Under the pieces are notes generated by a model that was given only the letters and a program-made list of their open reading frames with translations, was not told where the DNA came from and ran no database searches. From Arsenicibacter sp965247375 (GTDB taxonomy: Bacteria; Bacteroidota; Bacteroidia; Cytophagales; Spirosomataceae), in NCBI GenBank assembly GCA_965247375.1, contig CBDFHU010000108.1, forward strand, positions 1 to 64,000: DNA of 64,000 bases, written 5' to 3'. Every line of letters starts with the position of its first letter. Position 1 is the first letter of the stretch. Of the stretch, positions 8,752 through 16,916 are shown piece after piece. The position numbers and the translations under genes were made by a program.

Positions 8752-10557
8752 TCAATACGAAAGAGTATGCAGAAAGGCAATGAGGGCTTGTTTTTCGCGG
8801 GGTGTCAGAGCGAGTTTCTGATCGGGTAAGGTTTGGTTAGGCAGCATAAAGCCCAGCCCGTTACCACCGCCCTTATCATAAAAATCAATAACCTGCTCAA
8901 GCGTACGGTAAACGCCGTTGTGCATGTACGGGGCGGTAAGGGCCACATGCCGGAGGCCCGGGATTTTAAACGCCCGCAGATGAATGGCCAGCCGCGTCAC
9001 GCCATACCGGCCCGAATCCGGACTCACACTCCGTTCTTCGACCGTGGCCGGGACCCCGATGACTTCACTTTCCGTACGTTTATAATCGGGGGGCACGGTA
9101 CCGTTAAAGATCGGGTAAAAATGACAGGTGCCGCATTTCGCCTTGCCCATAAACAGGTTAAAACCCAGTTGTTCAGTTGATGTTAGCTGAGCGGTCGGGT
9201 CATGGCGCATGTATCGGTCAAAGCACGTATCAAAGCGTGCCAGCGACCGGACATAATGCGCAACGGCATTACTGACGGTTTCGCGCGAAACAGCCTGTTC
9301 ACCGTAAGCCCGCCGGAAAAGCGCCATCACCGCCGGATCTGCCTTGATAGCGCGGATCGCAGCCGGCCATGACCCGCCCATTTCGCGGGGATTATTCAGC
9401 ACATCATGAATTTGCTCTTCGATGGTCAGTGACCGGGCATCCAGAAACTGAAATCCCTGCAATCCGGCATGTAACAGTGTCGGCGTATTGCGCTTAATCC
9501 GGTCATGGGCCGATCCCAGAGCCAGCGTGGTAGCCTGTCCATCGGTAAACGCCCGTTCAGGCTGGTGGCAGGATGCACATGAGCGGCTGGTGAGCGAACG
9601 GGAATTATCAGACAGCAGCGTACTTTCAAACAGCATCCTGCCCAGAGCAATACGGTCGGGCGTTGGTTTCGGCGAGCCAACTGGCGCAAACACATACGGG
9701 TCAAAAATGCCCGAATCGCTCAGCGTCCGGGCCGACGTGGCCAGCATACGGCGTCCGGTCACGACGGGAATTTGTAAGGTCTTTTGCGCCTCAGCCAGTG
9801 CCTCGCCCAGCGGATTGGCAACGGTACGGATAAAGTCCAGCCGATCGAAGCGGTCGAATGAAGACCGGCGCAGGCATTTTTCCGCCAGATTCAACAGGCT
9901 GTTGATTTCCGTTACCAGCTCCGGATTTGCCTCCGCCACCGGATACTGTGCCAGCACCCGGCGGATTGTTCGTATAGTCACGGCGGCTTCCGGCAAACTC
10001 TGCCGATCGACCGGTGAGTCGAAGCCGGAAATCCCGAGTGTGATGATGCGGAAGAGTTGCAGGCGCAGGGCATCAAACAGCTTACTATCGGTGAGCTGTG
10101 CCGACGTACCCACCTGCCACAACAGGCGGATTGTTTGCCGGATGTTCACCAACTGCTTCAGGACGTCAGGCTGTCGGGCGGGATCGTAGGGGAATAGCAT
10201 TTCTTCAACAACCTGAAACCCTTCCGGGTCAATTTGTCTGCCGGCACCGCCTTCCAGTTCCCCTTCGGGTACGGGCGGCCCGTTGAGCTGACGGGCCGAA
10301 AAGGGATAGAGTGCTTCGGTCAGCCATTCCGTTTGCTTATAGGCCAGCCGCACCAACCGAAAGCGTTTGTGAAGAACGCGTTCCGGTAATTGCCCGCTCA
10401 CGGCCCGTTGCAGCGATGCCGCCGCCGAGTCCAGCGCAATGACATCCGCCACATACATCGCCCGGATGGTCTGCACCGGTGCGGGCGCCGTTGAGGGTAT
10501 CCAGGCAGGGAGGAGGGTGAAGAGGAGCAAGAGGGTTGTCAGTATTTTAACGGGCAT
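8752..10557 (-). CDS. Di-haem cytochrome c peroxidase (MauG/CcpA family), long N-terminal domain
   Basis: 601 residues with a signal peptide (MPVKILTTLLLLFTLLPAW), so periplasmic. Two haem c sites are visible: CASCH at about 327-331 and CGTCH at about 475-479, spaced as in di-haem peroxidases that reduce hydrogen peroxide with electrons from small c-type cytochromes. Later motifs FKIPGLRHVALTAPYMHNG and 'LTPREKQALIAFL' are typical of the family C-terminus. The first about 290 residues are all-helical and not part of the classical 320-residue enzyme; the 'EGFQVVEEML' stretch recalls imelysin-like helical bundles (tentative). Monocistronic as far as seen. Confidence 0.85.
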   Translation of the reverse strand: MPVKILTTLLLLFTLLPAWIPSTAPAPVQTIRAMYVADVIALDSAAASLQRAVSGQLPERVLHKRFRLVRLAYKQTEWLTEALYPFSARQLNGPPVPEGELEGGAGRQIDPEGFQVVEEMLFPYDPARQPDVLKQLVNIRQTIRLLWQVGTSAQLTDSKLFDALRLQLFRIITLGISGFDSPVDRQSLPEAAVTIRTIRRVLAQYPVAEANPELVTEINSLLNLAEKCLRRSSFDRFDRLDFIRTVANPLGEALAEAQKTLQIPVVTGRRMLATSARTLSDSGIFDPYVFAPVGSPKPTPDRIALGRMLFESTLLSDNSRSLTSRSCASCHQPERAFTDGQATTLALGSAHDRIKRNTPTLLHAGLQGFQFLDARSLTIEEQIHDVLNNPREMGGSWPAAIRAIKADPAVMALFRRAYGEQAVSRETVSNAVAHYVRSLARFDTCFDRYMRHDPTAQLTSTEQLGFNLFMGKAKCGTCHFYPIFNGTVPPDYKRTESEVIGVPATVEERSVSPDSGRYGVTRLAIHLRAFKIPGLRHVALTAPYMHNGVYRTLEQVIDFYDKGGGNGLGFMLPNQTLPDQKLALTPREKQALIAFLHTLSY

Positions 10558-10731
10558 CCGGCAAGAGCATCATTTGTAAGAATCGAACGTAAATATAACT
10601 TCCCGTACAATGACATGCTTTTACCATAAGTGAAGTTATCAGGTAAGGAATAGTTTTATGTTGACATAATGTTGAAACGAATAGCTGGAAACTACCCTAA
10701 AAACGCCATATTGGCAGGGTGTGAAAACAAG

Positions 10732-10763
10732 AAACCCCTCTAAATAGCATTTTAGAGGGGGTT
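10732..10763 (-). terminator. Rho-independent terminator after tRNA-Arg
   Basis: Ten-base perfect stem CCCCTCTAAA / TTTAGAGGGG with a 6-base loop. On the minus strand it is followed by a T-rich tract (TTTCTTGTTTT). It lies just downstream of the minus-strand tRNA. Confidence 0.75.
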
Positions 10764-10776
10764 TTAAGAAAATTTG

Positions 10777-10848
10777 TGGTCCCGACGGGAATCGAACCCA
10801 TATCTAACGTTTAGGAAACGTCTATTCTATCCGTTGAACTACGGGACC
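10777..10848 (-). tRNA. tRNA-Arg (anticodon CCT)
   Basis: 72 bases. On the minus strand: acceptor GGTCCCG pairs with CGGGACC, D arm GTTC...GAAT, anticodon stem-loop GACGT-TTCCTAA-ACGTT giving anticodon CCT, and T arm ATGGG-TTCGATT-CCCGT. The discriminator base is A; CCA is not encoded. A broken partial copy lies just to the right. Confidence 0.93.
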
Positions 10849-10885
10849 AATATTTTAACTACTACTGTCACTCAACTTCAATCGC

Positions 10886-11038
10886 TCTCCCGACCTCAAT
10901 CGAAGGCGGACGCGCCCCCGGCCATAGCTAACGGTCAGGAAACGGAATGGTCCGACACTTCGGTGGTCCGACATATCGGTGGTCCGACACTTCGGTGGTC
11001 CGACACTTCGGTTCTATCCGTTGAACTACGGGACCAAT
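10886..11038 (-). pseudogene. Degenerate tRNA-Arg copy interrupted by tandem repeats
   Basis: The 5' 27 bases of the tRNA (10825-10851) are repeated exactly at 11012-11038. Left of the repeats, 10929-10945 resembles the tRNA anticodon arm (TAACGGTCAGGAAACGG against TAACGTTTAGGAAACGT) and 10886-10904 resembles the T arm/acceptor region. Four 16-bp repeats sit between. It cannot fold as a tRNA. Confidence 0.6.
10948..11011. repeat. Four tandem 16-bp repeats inside the tRNA remnant
   Basis: Unit TGGTCCGACACTTCGG repeated head-to-tail at 10948, 10964, 10980 and 10996. The second unit has two changes (CATATC for CACTTC). Each unit contains the small inverted repeat CCGA..TCGG. Part of the 343-base gap between the tRNA and hflX, which otherwise holds only the pseudo-tRNA and two hairpins. 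Confidence 0.9.
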
Positions 11039-11054
11039 CATGTTTACTGCCTGG

Positions 11055-11087
11055 AACTTCCCGAAAGTTTAAAACTTTCGGGAAGTT
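11055..11087. repeat. Palindromic intergenic element
   Basis: Near-perfect 33-bp inverted repeat: AACTTCCCGAAAGTTT at 11055-11070 faces its complement at 11071-11087. It is related to the hairpin at 16868-16902, so this looks like a dispersed host element that may double as a terminator. Confidence 0.75.
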
Positions 11088-11130
11088 GAGATTTATCCCT
11101 ATCAGAAAAGAACCATCCCAACAAAAACAA

Positions 11131-11159
11131 ACCTATAGAGTCTGATCGACCCTATAGGT
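11131..11159 (-). terminator. Terminator after hflX
   Basis: Stem ACCTATAG / CTATAGGT with a 13-base loop. On the minus strand it is followed by TTGTTTTTG. It lies 30 bases past the hflX stop. Confidence 0.65.
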
Positions 11160-11191
11160 TTTCAACTACAAAATTGGCTAAAATCCGGCAA

Positions 11192-12472
11192 CTACCCAAG
11201 CGGGGCCGCATCTTCTTCAAACTCATCCCCGAGCGGAATAAAGGTCCAGTTCGGATAAATAGTATAATGCTTCTCCTTTACCAGTTTGTAAAGCGTATCC
11301 CGCAACTCGTCGAGGTTCTCCCGGTTCTGCGCCGAAATAAACACGACGTGGTCCGACTGACGGGTCAGATACGTGCGCTTCAGGTAATCAAGCGCCGTTT
11401 TCTTCTGCTCGGCCGCCGATGGCGTTACCACTTCAGAAACCGGTCCACCGTCTTCATCGTGAATTTCGTATACCGGCTCCGGCAACCATTCCTCCTTCGG
11501 CACAAAGGCATCAATCTTATTAAACACCAGAACCGTCGGCTTATCCGCAGCTTTGATGTCGGCCAGCGTCGACTTCACCACTTCGATGTGCTCCTCAAAT
11601 GACGGATGCGACACGTCAACGACGTGCAGCAGGATGTCGGCTTCACGCACCTCATCCAGCGTCGATTTAAAGGACTCGATCAGCGTGGTCGGCAGCTTCC
11701 GGATAAACCCGACCGTATCCGTCAGCAGGAACGGGATATTGCCCAGTACCACCTTCCGGACCGTCGAATCAACCGTAGCAAACAGCTTGTTTTCGGCAAA
11801 AACGTCGGCTTTGGCCATCGTCCGCATCAACGTCGATTTCCCGACGTTGGTATAACCCACCAACGCTACCCGCACCAGCCGGTCCCGCTCTTTGCGACGC
11901 GTCTGACTTTGTTTGTCAATTTTGACCAGTTTCTCCTTCAGAAACGCAATCCGGTCCTGCACAATACGGCGGTCGGTCTCAAGTTCCTTTTCCCCCGGAC
12001 CACGCATCCCCACTCCCCCTTTCTGGCGGCTCAAGTGCGTCCACATCCGGGTTAAGCGCGGATACATGTACTGGTATTGCGCCAGTTCCACCTGTACGCG
12101 GGACTGAGCGGTCTGCGCCCGCATCGAGAAAATGTTCAGAATCAGCAGACTCCGGTCCAGCACCTTAATTTCCTTAAACTCAGCTTCTAGGTTACGCACC
12201 TGTGCGGGTGTAAGGTCATCGTCAAAAATGATGGTATCAACCGGATTATCAGCAATGTAAAGCTGAATCTCTTCCAGCTTACCCTTACCGACAAACGTAC
12301 GGGTATCGGCACGGTCCAGCTTCTGGGTAAATGTTTTTTTGGTAATCACCCCCGACGTCTCCGCCAGAAACGCCAGCTCGTCAAGATACTCTTTCGTCTG
12401 ATCGGCGGTCTGTTTCTGGGTGACTAAGGCCACTAATACGGCCGTTTCGGGTTGTTTATGTGTTTCGATCAT
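11192..12472 (-). CDS. hflX: Ribosome-associated GTPase HflX
   Basis: 426 residues, the usual HflX length. The N-terminal domain (about residues 1-195) carries FVGKGKLEEI, IIFDDDLTPAQ and the glycine-rich GGVGMRGPGEKELE motif specific to HflX. The GTPase domain follows: G1 GYTNVGKS (206-213), G3 DTVGFI, and G4 NKID. HflX binds the 50S subunit and splits stalled or hibernating 70S ribosomes, mainly under heat stress. Starts at ATG MIETHKQ. Ends just before a terminator; monocistronic. Confidence 0.95.
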   Translation of the reverse strand: MIETHKQPETAVLVALVTQKQTADQTKEYLDELAFLAETSGVITKKTFTQKLDRADTRTFVGKGKLEEIQLYIADNPVDTIIFDDDLTPAQVRNLEAEFKEIKVLDRSLLILNIFSMRAQTAQSRVQVELAQYQYMYPRLTRMWTHLSRQKGGVGMRGPGEKELETDRRIVQDRIAFLKEKLVKIDKQSQTRRKERDRLVRVALVGYTNVGKSTLMRTMAKADVFAENKLFATVDSTVRKVVLGNIPFLLTDTVGFIRKLPTTLIESFKSTLDEVREADILLHVVDVSHPSFEEHIEVVKSTLADIKAADKPTVLVFNKIDAFVPKEEWLPEPVYEIHDEDGGPVSEVVTPSAAEQKKTALDYLKRTYLTRQSDHVVFISAQNRENLDELRDTLYKLVKEKHYTIYPNWTFIPLGDEFEEDAAPLG

Positions 12473-12570
12473 GTAGTAGTTTTACTTACGTTTGCCACAT
12501 CGAAAACATCGCTTTTATACACTATTATTCATGTGGCGACCCAAAGGGCCTTATTTATTAACACGCTGCG

Positions 12571-13329
12571 TTATGGATTAGTTTCGGGGGTACGCACAAC
12601 CGGTTCCAGCACCTTCCAGACGTTTTCGGCCACAATCCGGTGCCCTTCTGCCGTAGGGTGAATGCCGTCGGCCTGGTTCAGGCGCGGAATCCCGCCAACC
12701 CCCTCAAGCAGGAACGGAATCAGGATGGCCTTATTCTTGTCGGCCAGTTGCTTAAACAGTTCACGGAACTCTTTCGTATACGTTGTCCCTAGATTCGGCG
12801 GAATCTGCATACCGGCAATGACAATCGTTGTTTCCGGATTCTTTTGCCGCACGGTATCCATGATGGCCTGTAAATTCTCACGCGTGGCCGACAGCGGCAA
12901 CCCGCGTAATCCATCGTTACCGCCCAGTTCGAGCACAAAAATATCGGCCGGCTGACGCAGTACCCAGCTGATCCGGCTCTTCCCTCCTGCCGAAGTCTCC
13001 CCGCTCAGACCGGCGTTAACCACTTTATACGGCAATCCGAGTGAATCAAGTCGTTTGCCGATCAGGGCAGGAAACGCCTGCGAAGGGTCAAGACCGTAGC
13101 CGGCGGCAAGGCTGTTGCCGTAAAAGACGATTACCTTCTTAGCAGCTCCCGCAGACGAGGTGGCTGCCGGTGCCGATGCCTGCTTCTCACCGGAAGCTGT
13201 TTCCGAGTCGCCCGATGATTTCGAGTTACAACCAGCCAGCAACGTACATACCAGTGCTGCACCGGTTAACCCGCTAACTATCTGTTTCCAACGAAGATAT
13301 GGCATCGTTTTCTTTTGCATAAAAATCAT
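12571..13329 (-). CDS. tesA: Arylesterase / lysophospholipase, SGNH hydrolase (TesA-like), lipoprotein
   Basis: 252 residues. The N-terminus has a lipobox (TLLAGC near residue 33), then a low-complexity Ser/Ala linker, so it is a likely lipoprotein; the start may be M4 or M9. SGNH blocks: GNSLAAGYG (block I, with Asn where GDSL normally has Asp), NAGLSGETS (block II Gly), LGGND (block III) and DGIHPTAEGH (block V Asp-His). It hydrolyses acyl esters or thioesters in the periplasm. It is divergent from the ABC transporter genes, the same layout as tesA-ybbA-ybbP in Enterobacteria, which supports orthology. Confidence 0.8.
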   Translation of the reverse strand: MIFMQKKTMPYLRWKQIVSGLTGAALVCTLLAGCNSKSSGDSETASGEKQASAPAATSSAGAAKKVIVFYGNSLAAGYGLDPSQAFPALIGKRLDSLGLPYKVVNAGLSGETSAGGKSRISWVLRQPADIFVLELGGNDGLRGLPLSATRENLQAIMDTVRQKNPETTIVIAGMQIPPNLGTTYTKEFRELFKQLADKNKAILIPFLLEGVGGIPRLNQADGIHPTAEGHRIVAENVWKVLEPVVRTPETNP

Positions 13330-13497
13330 TAGTTTTCTATCTGAACAACAAAATTAAACGGAGGTTTTACCCTTTAACAGTTCTTTTGGTCCATTCATCC
13401 GATTTTCCGCCAAAGATGGAAAGAATCCGGACCAAATCAGTGTTACCCAACAGATCATCGTTCGCAATGCCTTACCGGTACTGCCTTTTTATCATCT

Positions 13498-14175
13498 ATG
13501 AGCATCTTACGTGTCGACAATCTAACGAAATCATACCAAAGCGGTGGCCAGTCCCTTACGGTTTTACATAGTGTCAGTTTTTCACTGGAAGCCGGTGACA
13601 CTTTCTCCATCGTGGGGCCATCAGGAAGCGGCAAAACCACCTTGCTGGGTCTGTGTGCCGGGCTTGACCGCGCTACTTCGGGCAGCGTTTACCTCAACGG
13701 CGTTCAGCTCGACAACCTCAGCGAAGACCAGCGGGCGGCCGTCCGGAACCAATATGTTGGCTTTATATTTCAGAATTTCCAGTTGCTACCGACCTTAACA
13801 GCCCTTGAAAACGTGATGGTTCCTATGGAGCTCAGCAGTCAGGGGCGCCAGAACGGCCGCAGCATCGAACAAACCGCCCGTGAGTTGCTGGATCGCGTCG
13901 GCCTCGGCAAGCGGGGGCATCACTACCCGACGCAGCTTTCGGGCGGCGAACAGCAACGGGTGTCCCTCGCCCGTGCTTTTGCCAACCGCCCTAAAATCCT
14001 CTTTGCCGACGAACCAACCGGCAACCTCGACACCGACACCAGCGCAACCGTCGTTGACTTATTGTTCGAACTCAACCGCGAAGCCGGCACCACGCTCGTC
14101 CTCGTTACCCACGACCTCGACCTTGCCGCCCGCACCCAACGCGTCATCCGGATCAAGGGGGGACAGGTGAGTTAA
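13498..14175 (+). CDS. ybbA: ABC transporter ATP-binding protein (YbbA/LolD-type)
   Basis: 225 residues. Walker A GPSGSGKTT near residue 40, Q-loop FQNFQLLPTLT, signature LSGGEQQRVSLARA, Walker B ILFADEPTGNLD and the switch His in LVTHDLDLAA. This is the MacB/LolD/YbbA class that powers FtsX-type permeases acting on periplasmic or envelope substrates rather than small-molecule import. The permease follows 140 bases downstream across a repeat-rich spacer, and tesA is divergent. Confidence 0.85.
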   Translation: MSILRVDNLTKSYQSGGQSLTVLHSVSFSLEAGDTFSIVGPSGSGKTTLLGLCAGLDRATSGSVYLNGVQLDNLSEDQRAAVRNQYVGFIFQNFQLLPTLTALENVMVPMELSSQGRQNGRSIEQTARELLDRVGLGKRGHHYPTQLSGGEQQRVSLARAFANRPKILFADEPTGNLDTDTSATVVDLLFELNREAGTTLVLVTHDLDLAARTQRVIRIKGGQVS

Positions 14176-14310
14176 AGAGCGAAAGAGTGGGCCGCAACAG
14201 CGGCCAAAGAGCGAAAGAGCGGTTTTAGTAGTTGTTACAGCACTTTCACTCTTTAATTCTCTCTTTCGCTCTCTCACTCTTTAATTCTCTCTTTCGCTCT
14301 CTCACTCTTT
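14174..14310. repeat. Purine/pyrimidine simple-repeat spacer in the ybbA-ybbP operon
   Basis: The left part carries two copies of AAAGAGCGAAAGAG around an inverted GGCCGC..GCGGCC core. The right part has a 31-base unit rich in CTCTTTAATTCTCTCTTTCG repeated twice (from about 14247). The two halves are complementary and could form a long hairpin between the transporter genes. Confidence 0.8.
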
Positions 14311-14315
14311 ACATT

Positions 14316-16859
14316 ATGAATATCTCATGGCTTTTTCGGATGGCGTGGCGGGATAGCCGCCGGAGTCGTCACCGGTTATTTTTATTTATGTCGTCCATTG
14401 TGCTGGGCATTGCGGCGCTGGTCGCCATTAATTCGTTCAGCGACAACCTGGCCCGCAGCATTGACGATCAGGCCCGCGAACTGTTGGGGTCCGATCTGTC
14501 CTTATCGGCCAGTAAACCGGTTTCATCAACGCTGTTGAATAAGATAGGCAGTGAACGAAGTACCGAAATTTCCTTTGCGTCGATGGTGCTCTTTCCGCGT
14601 ACGGGAGGGGTACGGCTGGCACAGGTCAAAGGACTGGAAGGCGGATTTCCGTACTATGGTACCTGGGAGTCCCAACCGGCCAACGCACCGGACATTTTCC
14701 GGCAAGGCATGACTAAAAATCAGCGGGTTGCGCTGGTCGACGATGCCCTGCTGATTCAGTTCGGCGCACAGCCCGGCGACTCGGTCCGGGTCGGCAACCT
14801 GTCCTTTCTGGTAGTTGGCCGTGTGCTGAAGACGCCGGGACAGTCGGCAGTCGCCACCACCGTTGCGCCGACCGTTTTTATTCCGGCTCTGGTGCTTCCC
14901 GAAACCGGTCTGCTTCAGCGGGGCAGCCGCGTCTCTTACCGGTTTCATTACCGCTTCTCCGATACCACCAACGTCGAAAAACTGGTGAAACGGTTTGAAC
15001 CGGTTCTCGACAAGCAAGGTATTAACTACGACACCGTTGCCGAACGCAAACGCCAGACCGGCCGGGCCTTTGAAGACCTCGGTGAATTCCTGAATCTGGT
15101 GGCGTTTGTGGCGCTCCTGCTCGGGTGTGTGGGCGTAGCCAGCGCCGTTCACCTGTATGCCAAAGAAAAAATTGCGTCGGTAGCTATTCTGCGCTGTCTG
15201 GGCACCAGCGGCTGGCAGGCCTTCCTGATTTACCTCATCCAGACATCACTCATGGGCCTGTTCGGAGCCATTCTGGGGTCGGCACTGGGCTCACTGGTAC
15301 AGCTTGTGCTGCCGGATGTGTTTGGTAGTTTCCTGCCCGTTACGGTCGATACTACATTATCGTGGAAAGCCATCGGCCAGGGCGTCGGCACCGGCTTGCT
15401 GGTAGCGGTCTTGTTTGCGCTGCTGCCGCTGCTGAGTATCCGCACCGTTTCGCCGTTACTGACACTACGGGCGGGTTACGACGAAAGCGCAAACACTACC
15501 GGCCGTGACCCGCTGCGGTGGGGCGTTTACATCCTGATTCTGCTGTTTATTTTCGGGTTTGCCTTTTTACAAACCATGAGCTGGAAAACGGCGCTTGGCT
15601 TCACAGGCGGTCTGCTCGTTGCATTCGGTATTTTAACGGGTATGGGCCAATTGCTGATGTGGGCCGTTAAACGTTTCTTCCCGGTCTCGTGGAGCTTCGT
15701 CTGGCGGCAGAGTCTGGCCAGTTTGTACCGGCCTAACAACCAGACCCTGATTCTGATTATCTCGATCGGACTGGGTGCATTCCTGATCAGCACGCTGTAC
15801 CTGACCCAAAACCTGTTGCTGAGCCGCGTCGCCTTTTCGGCCAATGGCAGTGAAGGCACCGTGCGCCCCAACATGGTCTTGTTCGATATTCAGAATGAAC
15901 AGAAAAACGGGGTCTTGCAGCTGGTGAAACAACATAATCTGCCGGTCGTGCAGTCGGTACCAGTCGTTACGATGCGTCTGGCGGATATTAACGGCCGGTC
16001 GGTGGAGGCAATCCGGCAGGATACGGCATCTAAAATTCCGGAATCGGCCCTGACCCGCGAATACCGGGTCACCTACCGCGATTCGCTGATCGACTCCGAG
16101 AAACTGATGACCGGTAAAGGGCCTTTCCTGCAGGATGGTGTCCCGCATATTTCGGTAGAGAAAGATTACTTTGCCCGCCTCAAACTCAAATTAGGCGATA
16201 CGCTGACATTCAACGTGCAGGGGGCCCCCATCCAGACCATCGTCAGCGGCACCCGTCAGATCGACTGGAACCGCGTACAGACGAACTTCCTGGTCCTGTT
16301 TCCGGCGGGTGTACTCGAACAGGCACCCCAGTTCCATGTGTTGATGACCCGCGTGGCCGATACGAAACAGTCTGCGGCTTTTCAGCGGGATCTGGTCCGG
16401 CTCTACCCCAACGTATCAGCCATTGACCTGGGCCTGATTCTGAAAACAGTAGATGAGATTCTGGACAAAATTTCGTTTGTGATCCGGTTTATGGCGCTGT
16501 TCTGCATTTTCACCGGTTTGCTGGTACTGGGCAGCTCGGTAGTAATCAGCCGGTATCAGCGGATTAAAGAAAGCGTATTGCTCCGGACGCTCGGTGCCAG
16601 CCGCCGGCAGATTCTGAACATTACGGCCATCGAATACCTGTTTCTGGGCGTACTGGCAGCGCTGTCAGGCATTTTGCTGTCCGTATTCGGTACCTGGGCG
16701 CTGGCTTACTTTGTGTTCGAATCGCCGTTCCGCCCCGATCTGCTCCCGCTGTTGCTGATCATTCTGGTCATCAGCGTACTGACCACCCTCATCGGTCTGC
16801 TCAACAGCCGCGACGTTGTAGTGCGGCCACCGCTGGAGGTACTACGGGCCGAAGGGTAA
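14316..16859 (+). CDS. ybbP: FtsX-like ABC permease (YbbP-type)
   Basis: 847 residues from ATG 14316 (MNISWLFRMAWRDSRRSRHRL); an upstream ATG at 14232 would translate the repeat spacer and is rejected. One N-terminal TM segment, a large periplasmic MacB-PCD-like domain (about 55-250), three TM segments near residues 265-420 (FtsX domain), a central TM pair, a second periplasmic domain, and a final FtsX block (about 720-845: ISRYQRIKESVLLRTLGASRRQI). The duplicated FtsX layout with about ten TM segments is typical of YbbP. It probably works with the SGNH hydrolase to move or release an envelope lipid or thioester product; the substrate is unknown. Confidence 0.85.
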   Translation: MNISWLFRMAWRDSRRSRHRLFLFMSSIVLGIAALVAINSFSDNLARSIDDQARELLGSDLSLSASKPVSSTLLNKIGSERSTEISFASMVLFPRTGGVRLAQVKGLEGGFPYYGTWESQPANAPDIFRQGMTKNQRVALVDDALLIQFGAQPGDSVRVGNLSFLVVGRVLKTPGQSAVATTVAPTVFIPALVLPETGLLQRGSRVSYRFHYRFSDTTNVEKLVKRFEPVLDKQGINYDTVAERKRQTGRAFEDLGEFLNLVAFVALLLGCVGVASAVHLYAKEKIASVAILRCLGTSGWQAFLIYLIQTSLMGLFGAILGSALGSLVQLVLPDVFGSFLPVTVDTTLSWKAIGQGVGTGLLVAVLFALLPLLSIRTVSPLLTLRAGYDESANTTGRDPLRWGVYILILLFIFGFAFLQTMSWKTALGFTGGLLVAFGILTGMGQLLMWAVKRFFPVSWSFVWRQSLASLYRPNNQTLILIISIGLGAFLISTLYLTQNLLLSRVAFSANGSEGTVRPNMVLFDIQNEQKNGVLQLVKQHNLPVVQSVPVVTMRLADINGRSVEAIRQDTASKIPESALTREYRVTYRDSLIDSEKLMTGKGPFLQDGVPHISVEKDYFARLKLKLGDTLTFNVQGAPIQTIVSGTRQIDWNRVQTNFLVLFPAGVLEQAPQFHVLMTRVADTKQSAAFQRDLVRLYPNVSAIDLGLILKTVDEILDKISFVIRFMALFCIFTGLLVLGSSVVISRYQRIKESVLLRTLGASRRQILNITAIEYLFLGVLAALSGILLSVFGTWALAYFVFESPFRPDLLPLLLIILVISVLTTLIGLLNSRDVVVRPPLEVLRAEG

Positions 16860-16867
16860 ATTTTTCT

Positions 16868-16902
16868 GACCTTCCAGGAAGTTTTAAACTTCCCGGAAGG
16901 TC
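16868..16902. terminator. Hairpin between convergent genes, related to the 11055 palindrome
   Basis: 35-bp inverted repeat, GACCTTCCAGGAAGTTT facing its complement with one mismatch. It sits between the ends of the permease (16859) and the PLP enzyme (16917), so it can stop transcription from both sides. Confidence 0.7.
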
Positions 16903-16916
16903 AATTATCGGTATAC

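Noticed and set aside
10948..11011. Tandem 16-bp repeats as a CRISPR array
   Set aside because: Units adjoin with no spacers and no cas genes are near.
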